DNA from: Planctomycetia bacterium
GTDB lineage: Bacteria > Planctomycetota > Phycisphaerae > Phycisphaerales > SM1A02
DNA length: 10,680 bases
Direction of reading: 5' to 3'
Assembly: GCA_005799475.1 (NCBI GenBank)
Contig: SYGQ01000101.1
Location: 1 to 10,680, forward strand
Each line of letters opens with the position of its first letter. Position 1 is the stretch's first letter. The notes below the pieces were generated by a model that worked only from the letters and a program-made list of their open reading frames with translations, was not told the DNA's origin and made no database searches. A program made the translations under genes and the position numbers. Shown in pieces: positions 1-6,622 of this stretch.

Positions 1-1
1 C

Positions 2-136
2 ACGGGGTCCGCGGCGACGACATTCGCGCTCGACCGACTGCTGCGCGGCGGCGGCGAAGCGCGACTTCGCGAAGGCAGCGAGGGACGGATCGTTCGCGTC
101 AGAATGCGCGTGGGTCAGATCGACCGCGACGCATGA
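2..136 (+). CDS. Possible C-terminal fragment of an unidentified protein (strand uncertain)
   Basis: An open frame enters from the left edge and stops at TGA 134-136, giving 44 residues that are Arg-rich and end in RIVRVRMRVGQIDRDA. I do not recognise a family. If real, it converges on mnmE with 39 bp between the stop codons. The opposite strand is an equally possible reading: an ATG at 151-149, just after the mnmE stop, opens a frame running off the left edge (it contains VAVDLTHAHSDANDPSLAAF). The two frames are codon-aligned on opposite strands and both have GC-rich third positions, so composition does not decide. Only one of them is likely to be a gene. The low confidence applies to the strand and to the existence of the gene. 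Confidence 0.25.
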   Translation, partial: TGSAATTFALDRLLRGGGEARLREGSEGRIVRVRMRVGQIDRDA

Positions 137-152
137 TCGACCGCGACGCATG
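119..152. repeat. 17-bp tandem duplication
   Basis: The unit ATCGACCGCGACGCATG occurs twice, exactly and without spacer (119-135 and 136-152). A degenerate third start, ATCGACGCGACC, follows at 153. The unit length is not a multiple of three. On the plus strand the first copy supplies the TGA stop of the fragment at 2-136. On the minus strand each copy supplies an ATG, and the two are in different frames. It lies in the short gap between the mnmE stop and the left-edge gene, so it probably arose by replication slippage. Confidence 0.9.
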
Positions 153-175
153 ATCGACGCGACCAGGCTCGCGCC

Positions 176-1546
176 TCATTTCCCCACGCAGAAGCGCGCG
201 AAGAGTTCGGCGAGAATGTCATCGGGTGTCCGATGCCCCGCGACAATCGCGAGGGCATCGAGCGCACCGCGGAGTTCGTCCGCCACGCATTCGACGGGCT
301 CTGGTGCGCGCTGCCCGCGCGCCATCGCGTCGCGCGCAAGGGCGCCGACCCGTGCGAGCGAGCGGCGTGCGTCGCTGAGGGCGCTCACCTGCCGCTCGGC
401 AAGGACCCCAGCATGCGTGGGACCGTGCGTGCCAAGCCGCATGAGTCTTGCGGTGATTTCGCCACGCAGTGCGTCGAGCCCGTGTCCTGTCCGCGCACTC
501 GTCGCGAGACCGGGTCCGACACCCTCCGCGGTCACGCTGTCGCACTTGGTGCGCACAAGCATTTGCCGCCCCTCGCGTGGCTCAGCGCAGGGCTCCCCCG
601 CTGGGACGCAGTGCAATTGAATCGCCGCATCGCGCAGTGATGCGTGGGCAAGGTCCTGCATCTGCCCTTCAAGTGCCCCGTGGGGATCCTCGATCCCGGG
701 AAGGTCAACGAGAAGCGCCTCTACACCCTGACCAAGCAAGACGGGTTCGACGATCGCATCGCGGGTCGAACCCGCGAGAGCCGATTCCACAGCGCGCTCG
801 CGCCCGAGCAGGGCATTGAAGAGACTCGACTTGCCCGCGTTAGGCGCACCTCGGAGCGCGATCGTCGGAAGCGACCGCAGTGCTTCCGCCGGGACAACTC
901 GCGCAGTGACCTCGGCGATCGTCGCGTCCAGTCGCTCGGTGACGCGCAGCAGGTCCGCCGCCGTGATCGCGACGACATCTTCCTGGTCGGTGAAGTCGAT
1001 GCCCGCTTCGACAAGTGCGAGGACCCTCGTGATCTCTTGCGCGACCGCGTCCCCCGCACGAGCGGCGCTCCCGCTTCGGACTCGCCTCGCCGCGGCCAGT
1101 TGCGCGTCCGACTCTGCGGCAATCGCCGCCGCAGTGGACTCGGCTTCATCGAGGCTGAGCCGTCCATTGAGGTAGGCGCGCGCGCTGAACTCGCCCGCCG
1201 TCGCGCGTCGCGCGAACGCAAGCCCTCGAGTGGAGTCGCACAGCGCGGCCATCACGCCTTCGAGCACGGGCGGCGATGACACGACGAGCAACTCGACCGT
1301 CTCGTCGAGCGTGAAGGTGCCCGGTGCCGGCATCACGAGCGCGATGGCGGGCAGAGAGATGGGTCCGAACGCGAGATCGACCCGCAGGCGCACGCGCCCA
1401 ATGTGCCGCCTCGTCTCGATGGACGCTCCTTCACATCGCTGGGACAGCGCAGAGATCGCGCCGATCCCGCTCAACCGAATCACGGCGCGCCGTGCGTGGC
1501 CCGGAGGGGTGGACACCGCCACGATGAGGTCGGCGCTGCTGGCCAT
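176..1546 (-). CDS. mnmE: tRNA modification GTPase MnmE (TrmE)
   Basis: MnmE, with MnmG, installs the (carboxymethyl)aminomethyl group at C5 of the wobble uridine (U34) of certain tRNAs. It uses a folate-binding N-terminal domain and a GTPase domain inserted in a helical domain. The 456 residues match the family length. Visible landmarks are the N-terminal LIVAVSTPPG (7-16), the P-loop GAPNAGKSS (233-241), the G2 region AGSTRD (258-263), DLPG (281-284) at G3, TKCD (333-336) at G4, SART at G5 (350-353), and the C-terminal FCVGK (452-456), where the family's catalytic Cys sits. G3 and G4 depart from the usual DTAG and NKxD. Counting 12 residues on from the G3 Asp, Glu293 falls where E. coli has its catalytic Glu282. 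I chose the ATG at 1546 because homologues begin just before this motif; a longer frame to 1651 overlaps yidC and adds an Arg/Ser-rich, unlikely leader. GGTGAGGG precedes the ATG. It is the last gene of the yidC operon, 19 bp after the yidC stop. Confidence 0.97.
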   Translation of the reverse strand: MASSADLIVAVSTPPGHARRAVIRLSGIGAISALSQRCEGASIETRRHIGRVRLRVDLAFGPISLPAIALVMPAPGTFTLDETVELLVVSSPPVLEGVMAALCDSTRGLAFARRATAGEFSARAYLNGRLSLDEAESTAAAIAAESDAQLAAARRVRSGSAARAGDAVAQEITRVLALVEAGIDFTDQEDVVAITAADLLRVTERLDATIAEVTARVVPAEALRSLPTIALRGAPNAGKSSLFNALLGRERAVESALAGSTRDAIVEPVLLGQGVEALLVDLPGIEDPHGALEGQMQDLAHASLRDAAIQLHCVPAGEPCAEPREGRQMLVRTKCDSVTAEGVGPGLATSARTGHGLDALRGEITARLMRLGTHGPTHAGVLAERQVSALSDARRSLARVGALARDAMARGQRAPEPVECVADELRGALDALAIVAGHRTPDDILAELFARFCVGK

Positions 1547-1565
1547 CGCCGCCCTCACCACGCGC

Positions 1566-3758
1566 CTAGTCCCGCGACTTGAACTTGCGGTCTGGTTCCT
1601 TCTTCGCCTGCGCACGCTCAAGCGCGCGCTCGTAGAGGCGGCCGATGGCATCGCGTGCCTTTGATGGCTTCTTCGCGACGGCGGGCCTCCCCGCGAGCGA
1701 CGCGATGTGCGCTCGCACGCGCTTGCTCTCCCAGATCCCGACGAGCGTCGAGGTCATGATGTAAAGCGTCAGTCCACTCGGTGCGGTGTAGAGCATGAGT
1801 GGAAACATGATGACGGTCATGATGCGCATCATCTTCTGCTGCTGTTCCTGCTCGGGCGCGAGCTTCACCGAGGTCGGCGGCGTCATGTACTTCTGCTGCA
1901 CGAAGAAGACGGCACCCATCAGAAGCGGGAGCAGGTTGACGCTCGTGAGCGTAAACAGGAACAGGTTCACCGAAATCGGCAGCGGGATGAATCGATCCTG
2001 CGCGCTCAGGTCACCAAGGAAGCCCCACCCGCCGAACAGTTGGAATATCCCGAAAAACGCCGGCTGCTGCCGGAGTTCGAACGCAAGGTAGAGCACCGCG
2101 TACAACGCGATCCAAATCGGCATCTGCAGGAAGGTCGGGAGGAATCCACCCATGCACCCGATCGGATTCACGCCCTTCTCGCGGTAGAGCCGCATCTGCT
2201 CCTGCTGCATGCGCTTCGCGTCATCGCCGTATCGCGACTTGAGCGCGTCAAGTTCGGGCTTGAGTTCTGCCATCGACTTGCTCAGTTGCTGCATCTGGAC
2301 CTGCGACTTCTTGCTGATGGGATGCAGGAGGAGGCGCACAACGAGGACGAGCACGACGATCGCCAACGCCCAATCGAAGACGACATAGTCATGGAGGATG
2401 TCGAGGAATCCGACCATCAGGTTCGCGAGCCACGCGAAGGTGCACCACGAGCAGCATCCGCCCATCTGGTAGACGATCAACCCCGCCATCTCGAGGAGGC
2501 TGTACGGCGGATCGCCCGCGAGCACGGCTCGGTCCAAGGGACCGATGAAGACGCCGAGCGAGAGATCCGCGCTCGCGCCGGACGCGACGACCACGGGTTC
2601 GGAATGCAGTTCAGTGAACACGGTCGGTGCCCCGGATGGGTCGAACGCATCTGGATCACCGATCGCCGCGCGCACTTCCTGAACCGCCGGCAGCGCCGAC
2701 CTCGACGGGTTCGCCTGCGACGGCTTCATTGCCGCGTGCACGGCCACCGAGAAGTACCTGTTCGTCGAGCCGAACCAGCTCAGCGACTGTTGTTGTGCCT
2801 TCTGCTCGGCGCCTGGCCAAAGCGTGAAGTCGCCTTCCGTCGCCGCTGAGAGCACATCCGACCGGTACTTCATTCCGTCGTGCGTGATCACCGACGATTG
2901 CGTCGGATCGCGGGCGGCGCTGAAGAGGTATCCAAGTTGGAACCGGCGAATATCCATCATCTCGTCGGCAGCCTTCGCGAGGTCGCCGGGGCCGTACTGC
3001 ACAACGCGGATCGTGCGCGATGCTGGACCGAGGTTTTCGACGGACTGTGTCAGCACCAAGTCGTACCCGTCACCTGAACCCTGCCGAATGGCGAAGGCTC
3101 GCCGGATGCGCAACTGCGCGGCGCTTGACTCGTCCACGATGGTTGTTTCGAACGCGCCCGGTGCCGTCTCGCTCCACACCGAACCGAAGAGCGACACTCG
3201 CGTGCCATCAACTTCGATCGAGTGCATCGCCAGCATCGGGACGACGATGCGTGCAATCGTCCCCTGCGCGGTGAGCGTGTAGCGCTGCGAATCGGCGGGA
3301 ATCGGCGGGACGGGCGACGCCCCCGTGACCACGCCGGTGGCGTGGCGGATCGCCGCGGTGCGGTCGGCGGCGCTGATCCAAAAATCCGCGAAAGTGACCC
3401 TACTGATGCCCGCAGCATTGGGGGCAAAGTCAATGCGCATTCGGTCCTTCGATGGATCGATGGAGCCGATGGGTTGCGCTGAGGTGATCGGCGCGCTCGG
3501 TGCCTTCGCGGTCAACTTCCCTGTCGGTGGCGTGGGTGCGACCAACGGAACGGCCGGCGCTGCTGAGGGCGTCCCTGAGAACGGAGGCGCCGGCGCAGTC
3601 GTCGCTGATGGCGAGGCTGACGCAGGGGCAGTCGGAACGGCCACCGCCGGTGGCTGCGGCTTGCTCGTCCCCTTGCCGGTCATCACGATCGCGACCAGTC
3701 CGCCGGCGAAGGCAACGATCAACAGCGTGAGGAGAAATCTCTTGAGTCGCTTATCCAT
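1566..3758 (-). CDS. yidC: Membrane protein insertase YidC (Oxa1 family)
   Basis: YidC inserts and helps fold inner-membrane proteins, alone or with SecYEG. The 730 residues make it long for the family. The order is: N-terminal membrane segment (about 8-27); a Pro/Ala-rich linker (about 31-95); a large periplasmic beta domain (about 100-410); then the conserved insertase core with membrane segments near 441-476, 540-562, 595-620 and 646-673. The Arg of the hydrophilic groove is Arg475 in VVRLLLHP. A charged helical cytoplasmic loop follows (480-530), then NPIGCMGGFLPTFLQMPIWI (531-550) and YTAPSGLTLYI (657-667), both typical of the family. A basic tail (675-730) suits ribosome contact. The periplasmic domain is a mark of Gram-negative YidC. 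AGGGAG lies 4 nt before the ATG and directly follows the upstream phosphoesterase stop. Three cysteines (435, 436, 439) just before the second membrane segment are unusual. The jag gene often found after yidC is absent. Confidence 0.98.
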   Translation of the reverse strand: MDKRLKRFLLTLLIVAFAGGLVAIVMTGKGTSKPQPPAVAVPTAPASASPSATTAPAPPFSGTPSAAPAVPLVAPTPPTGKLTAKAPSAPITSAQPIGSIDPSKDRMRIDFAPNAAGISRVTFADFWISAADRTAAIRHATGVVTGASPVPPIPADSQRYTLTAQGTIARIVVPMLAMHSIEVDGTRVSLFGSVWSETAPGAFETTIVDESSAAQLRIRRAFAIRQGSGDGYDLVLTQSVENLGPASRTIRVVQYGPGDLAKAADEMMDIRRFQLGYLFSAARDPTQSSVITHDGMKYRSDVLSAATEGDFTLWPGAEQKAQQQSLSWFGSTNRYFSVAVHAAMKPSQANPSRSALPAVQEVRAAIGDPDAFDPSGAPTVFTELHSEPVVVASGASADLSLGVFIGPLDRAVLAGDPPYSLLEMAGLIVYQMGGCCSWCTFAWLANLMVGFLDILHDYVVFDWALAIVVLVLVVRLLLHPISKKSQVQMQQLSKSMAELKPELDALKSRYGDDAKRMQQEQMRLYREKGVNPIGCMGGFLPTFLQMPIWIALYAVLYLAFELRQQPAFFGIFQLFGGWGFLGDLSAQDRFIPLPISVNLFLFTLTSVNLLPLLMGAVFFVQQKYMTPPTSVKLAPEQEQQQKMMRIMTVIMFPLMLYTAPSGLTLYIMTSTLVGIWESKRVRAHIASLAGRPAVAKKPSKARDAIGRLYERALERAQAKKEPDRKFKSRD

Positions 3759-3770
3759 GTCGCTCCCTAC

Positions 3771-4580
3771 CTACCGGCCCTGCAGCAGTCGATCGCCGAG
3801 CCAATCGCTGAGTTCGTTTGTTTCTTTAATCTTCTGGACAGTGCGCTCGATGTCATAGTCCAGCCGCGAGAACGTCACGCTGATTGGCTTCTCGTCGTCA
3901 CCAGTCTCAAGGATCGCGTACGACGCGCGCGGATCAAGGTCGCGCGGCTGCCCGACGGAGCCAGGATTCACAATCACGGTCTCCCTTTCAGAGAATGTGT
4001 AGGTGCCTTCGGCCATCTCAGCCGCCGGAAGAAAGTCGGGGTCATCTGTGAAGACACCGGGCACATGGGTGTGACCCACAAGACACACACGAGCTGGCGC
4101 GATGCGTGCGAAGATGTCCTTCAACTTCTTGGCGCTATTGAGCGGATCTTCCGGGAAGATGTACTCGTTGATCGGCCGTCGTGGCGAGCCGTGCACGCAC
4201 AGGAACGGGCCGAACGCCACGCGCACGCGCAATCCCCCGAGAAAACTCCAACGCCGCACGGCCTCGTCTCGGTCGTAGCCCGCTTGCCCTGCGCTGCCCT
4301 CTGGCGGCGGTTCGAGTTGCCGTCTCGTCCAGTATGCGGCAGCTTCGGCGGAGGCGTTGAAGTTTGTCGGTTCGTAGAGCACGCCGAAGTCGTGGTTGCC
4401 CATCAGGCTCCACTCGCAGCGCTTCGCGACAAGGTCCACGCACTCCTTCGGATCAGGTCCGTAGCCGATGATGTCCCCCAAGGAGATGATGCGATCGACC
4501 TTCTTCGTGTCGATGTCGGCGAGGACCGTCTCGAGCGCCGAGAGGTTCGAGTGAATGTCGCTAATGAGTGCAGTGCGCAT
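3771..4580 (-). CDS. Calcineurin-like metallophosphoesterase
   Basis: This is a 269-residue cytoplasmic phosphoesterase with two-metal chemistry, with no signal peptide or membrane segment. All family metal motifs are present: DIHSN (8-12), GDIIGYGPDP (35-44), GNHD (61-64), HGSP (130-133) and GHTHVP (169-174), followed by VNPGSVGQPR (204-213). The compact arrangement resembles the YfcE/PrpE-like group that includes phosphodiesterases and protein phosphatases. The substrate cannot be read from the sequence. It heads the operon with yidC (12 bp gap) and mnmE, an unusual partner for them. The start at 4580 is set by the motif at residue 8. No clear Shine-Dalgarno sequence precedes it (CTTGGGTCC before the ATG). 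The upstream 76 bp are shared with divergent lpd. Confidence 0.92.
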   Translation of the reverse strand: MRTALISDIHSNLSALETVLADIDTKKVDRIISLGDIIGYGPDPKECVDLVAKRCEWSLMGNHDFGVLYEPTNFNASAEAAAYWTRRQLEPPPEGSAGQAGYDRDEAVRRWSFLGGLRVRVAFGPFLCVHGSPRRPINEYIFPEDPLNSAKKLKDIFARIAPARVCLVGHTHVPGVFTDDPDFLPAAEMAEGTYTFSERETVIVNPGSVGQPRDLDPRASYAILETGDDEKPISVTFSRLDYDIERTVQKIKETNELSDWLGDRLLQGR

Positions 4581-4656
4581 GGACCCAAGCCGTGCTGCGG
4601 CGGACGCGGGATGCTAGCAACCCCCCCGCAGTGCATCGTTAGAATGCCTCCCCCCA
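4581..4656. promoter_or_regulatory. Divergent intergenic region between the phosphoesterase operon and lpd
   Basis: These 76 bp must hold the promoters of both divergent units. They contain a C7 run (4621-4627) and a C6 run (4650-4655), the palindrome GCTAGC (4613-4618), and arms CTGCGG (4595-4600) and CCGCAG (4626-4631) that could form a hairpin around it. A good -10 is visible only for lpd. I could not identify a convincing promoter for the minus-strand operon. Confidence 0.45.
4640..4645 (+). promoter_or_regulatory. Candidate -10 box for lpd
   Basis: TAGAAT matches TATAAT at five of six positions and ends 11 nt before the lpd ATG. A transcript starting about 7 nt downstream would have only about 5 nt before the start codon. 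No good -35 is visible 16-18 bp upstream. The leader region has C-rich CCTCCCCCC and no Shine-Dalgarno sequence, which fits a leaderless or nearly leaderless message. Confidence 0.4.
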
Positions 4657-6153
4657 ATGGCAGACAGCGCACACTACGACCTCATCGTGATTGGCTCCGG
4701 GCCCGGCGGTTATGTGGGAGCGATTCGCGCCGCACAACTTGGCATGAACGTCTGCTGCGTCGAGCGCGACAAGCTCGGCGGTGTCTGCTTGAATTGGGGT
4801 TGCATTCCGACGAAAGCACTGCTCCATAACGCAGAGCTCTACGCCGAGGCGATCCGCCACGGCGAGCAGTGGGGCTTCGAGATCAAGCCCGAGGCGGTCA
4901 AGGTGAACTGGGAGAAGGTCATCGGACGCAGCCGCTCGATCACCGGCCAACTGAACGCTGGCATTGCTTACCTCTTCAAGAAGAACAAGATCGACCATGT
5001 GAGCGGTCACGCGAAGATTGTCGCTGGGCACACGGCGAGTGGTCCCTGTCGCGTCGAAGTCCGCACGCCCAATGGAACCTATTACAAGGGTGTGGGCGAG
5101 GGCGATGTCAAGGTCTTGACGGCCGACAAGGTGATGATCGCCACCGGTGCCGCACCTAGGCACTTGCCGTTCGCGCCCTGCGACGGCAAGACGGTGATCT
5201 CGAGTTACGAAGCGATGAACCTGCCCACGCGTCCCGCGTCGATGCTGGTGATCGGGTCAGGTGCCATCGGAATGGAGTTCGCCTACTTCTACAACGCATT
5301 CGGCACGAAGGTGACTGTCGTCGAAATGCTCGACAGGATCCTTCCGATCGAGGATGATGACATTTCCGCCGCGGCGCAGAAAGCATTCGTCGCCCAGGGC
5401 ATGGACATTCGAGTCGCGACGAGCGTCAAGGCCATTGAGAAGACGGCCAAAGGGGCGAAGGTCACGCTCTACAGCGTCGCCAACGAGAAGGAAACGCAGA
5501 CGCTTGAGGTCGACACCGTGCTCGTGGCCATCGGCGTGGGCGCTCGGCATGATGGGCTGTTCGATCCGTCGCTCGGCGTGCGCATCAGCGACTCGGGCAT
5601 CAACAAGGGCCATATCTGGACTGACTACCGCGATCGCCCCGACCCGACCTACAAGACAAGTGTTCCGGGTATCTACGCCATTGGCGATGTCATTGGGCCG
5701 CCGTGGCTCGCGCATGTTTCGAGCGAGGAAGCGATCGCGTGCGTCGAGCGCATGAAGGGCCACGCCACGCTCGGCGTTGACTATGCGTCGATCCCAGGCT
5801 GCACCTACTGCAACCCGCAGATTGCCTCGATCGGACTCACCGAGCGCGAAGCGAAGGCCAAGGGAATCAAGTTCAAGGTGGGCAAGTACGCGCTCAAGTC
5901 GCACGGGAAGGCGATCGCCGTTGGAGCAACGACCGGCCTCATCAAGGTGGTCACCAGCGATCCCCACGGCGAGATCCTCGGCGCCCACATCATCGGCGAA
6001 GACGCGAGCGAACTCATCGGAGAAATGGGTCTCGCGAAGCGCCTCGAGGCCACCATCGAAGATGTCATCTCGACCGTGCATGCACATCCGACGATGCACG
6101 AAGCCCTGAAGGAAGCGGCCCTCGCGACCGAAGGGCGCGCGATCCACGCCTAA
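4657..6153 (+). CDS. lpdA: Dihydrolipoamide dehydrogenase (E3)
   Basis: This flavoprotein reoxidises dihydrolipoyl groups of 2-oxo acid dehydrogenase complexes and the glycine cleavage system, passing electrons through a disulfide and FAD to NAD+. The 498 residues are slightly longer than usual (about 465-480). The order is: FAD-binding GSGPGG (13-18); the redox disulfide Cys44/Cys49 in GGVCLNWGCIPTK (41-53); NAD-binding GSGAIG (200-205); the second FAD motif YAIGD (340-344); and a C-terminal dimerisation domain carrying the His477/Glu482 pair in HPTMHE. The exact CLNWGC motif separates it from mercuric and glutathione reductases. The segment before YAIGD has a small insertion (TDYRDRPDPTYK), and the usual GxRPN-like stretch reads GARHDG (295-300). 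No E1 or E2 gene adjoins it, so it may serve several complexes. The start has no Shine-Dalgarno sequence but a -10 box close by. Confidence 0.97.
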   Translation: MADSAHYDLIVIGSGPGGYVGAIRAAQLGMNVCCVERDKLGGVCLNWGCIPTKALLHNAELYAEAIRHGEQWGFEIKPEAVKVNWEKVIGRSRSITGQLNAGIAYLFKKNKIDHVSGHAKIVAGHTASGPCRVEVRTPNGTYYKGVGEGDVKVLTADKVMIATGAAPRHLPFAPCDGKTVISSYEAMNLPTRPASMLVIGSGAIGMEFAYFYNAFGTKVTVVEMLDRILPIEDDDISAAAQKAFVAQGMDIRVATSVKAIEKTAKGAKVTLYSVANEKETQTLEVDTVLVAIGVGARHDGLFDPSLGVRISDSGINKGHIWTDYRDRPDPTYKTSVPGIYAIGDVIGPPWLAHVSSEEAIACVERMKGHATLGVDYASIPGCTYCNPQIASIGLTEREAKAKGIKFKVGKYALKSHGKAIAVGATTGLIKVVTSDPHGEILGAHIIGEDASELIGEMGLAKRLEATIEDVISTVHAHPTMHEALKEAALATEGRAIHA

Positions 6154-6193
6154 CCGTCACCCCCACGCGGTCGCGGCGTCGCCGTGGTGTGGC

Positions 6194-6240
6194 GAAAGAA
6201 AAGGCGCCCCACGCGTGCACTCTGGAACGCGAGGGGCGCC
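6194..6240 (-). terminator. Intrinsic terminator of the HTH-TPR / small protein operon
   Basis: The arms GGCGCCCC (6203-6210) and GGGGCGCC (6233-6240) pair perfectly. An A/A mismatch and four further CGCG pairs (6212-6215 with 6228-6231) extend the stem around a 12-nt loop. On the minus strand the hairpin is followed by TTTTCTTTC (6202-6194); on the plus strand no T-run follows. It therefore serves the minus-strand genes, 84 bp past the stop of the small secreted protein. In the 170-bp gap after lpd (6154-6323) I see no separate plus-strand terminator, although this hairpin could still help stop lpd transcripts. Confidence 0.8.
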
Positions 6241-6323
6241 CAAGCACCTCGCCATCACGGGCGGTGATTCGGCGAGGTTGCGAGTCAGTGACAACGATCG
6301 CGCTGCCACCATCCGGGGGTTCT

Positions 6324-6602
6324 CTATCGACGCTCCTTGTCGGACTTCCCGTACTCCTTGATGAGCCAGGACCGGTAGATGCGACGGACCATTTCTTCTT
6401 GCACGGTGTGCATCCACTGCGGTCCGTAGTTCACGCCCATGTAGGCGTGGAACGCGAGCGGATAGCGCTGACCGCCCGTGGGTGGCACGGACGATCGATC
6501 AGCCGCGAGCGCCGTCGGAATGGCGATCGAGAGTGCCAACGGCGCCACGAGCACGCACACGGCAATCGCAAGGCGTCGGATCGTCAACTTGGTCGTGTTC
6601 AT
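6324..6602 (-). CDS. Small predicted secreted protein, unknown function
   Basis: This 92-residue protein has a classical signal peptide: a basic start (MNTTKLTIRR), a hydrophobic core (about 11-30) and a likely cleavage after TALA (30-33). That leaves a mature chain of about 59 residues. The mature part has aromatic and Gly residues (FHAYMGVNYGPQWMH, 51-65), then an amphipathic basic helix (VRRIYRSWLIKEYGKSDKER). It has no cysteines after cleavage and no second membrane segment, so it is probably periplasmic. I recognise no family. The start is very well supported: AAGGAG ends 6 nt before the ATG, the best Shine-Dalgarno in the window. It lies 20 bp after the HTH-TPR gene, before a shared terminator, so the two are probably cotranscribed. 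The strong site suggests it is translated well. Confidence 0.75.
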   Translation of the reverse strand: MNTTKLTIRRLAIAVCVLVAPLALSIAIPTALAADRSSVPPTGGQRYPLAFHAYMGVNYGPQWMHTVQEEMVRRIYRSWLIKEYGKSDKERR

Positions 6603-6606
6603 GTTG

Positions 6607-6614
6607 CTCTCCTT
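6607..6614 (-). promoter_or_regulatory. Strong ribosome binding site of the small secreted protein
   Basis: AAGGAGAG on the minus strand, with GGAG ending 6 nt before the ATG at 6602. It is far closer to consensus than the sites of neighbouring genes and decides the start of an otherwise unrecognised small gene. Confidence 0.85.
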
Positions 6615-6622
6615 CTGCCCGG

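Noticed and set aside
1547..1651. Longer MnmE start at 1651
   Set aside because: It would overlap yidC by over 80 bp and add an Arg/Ser-rich leader absent from the family; the ATG at 1546 has a ribosome binding site.
1707..2849. 380-aa plus-strand open frame opposite yidC
   Set aside because: It is antisense to unmistakable YidC, and its His/Arg/Glu-rich translation resembles no family; an expected by-product of high-GC codon use.
3291..3310. Tandem 10-bp repeat ATCGGCGGGA
   Set aside because: Two copies inside yidC encoding PPIPAD; short, in coding sequence and compatible with chance or slippage.
4621..4655. C7 and C6 runs upstream of lpd as phase-variable tracts
   Set aside because: Too short for convincing phase variation, and lpd is a housekeeping gene; kept only as part of the promoter description.
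5257..6147. 296-aa minus-strand open frame opposite lpd
   Set aside because: It lies fully antisense to a complete lipoamide dehydrogenase and shows no motif or start signal.
6168..6186. Hairpin CCACG/CGTGG just after lpd as its own terminator
   Set aside because: A weak five-pair stem without a T-run on the plus strand.
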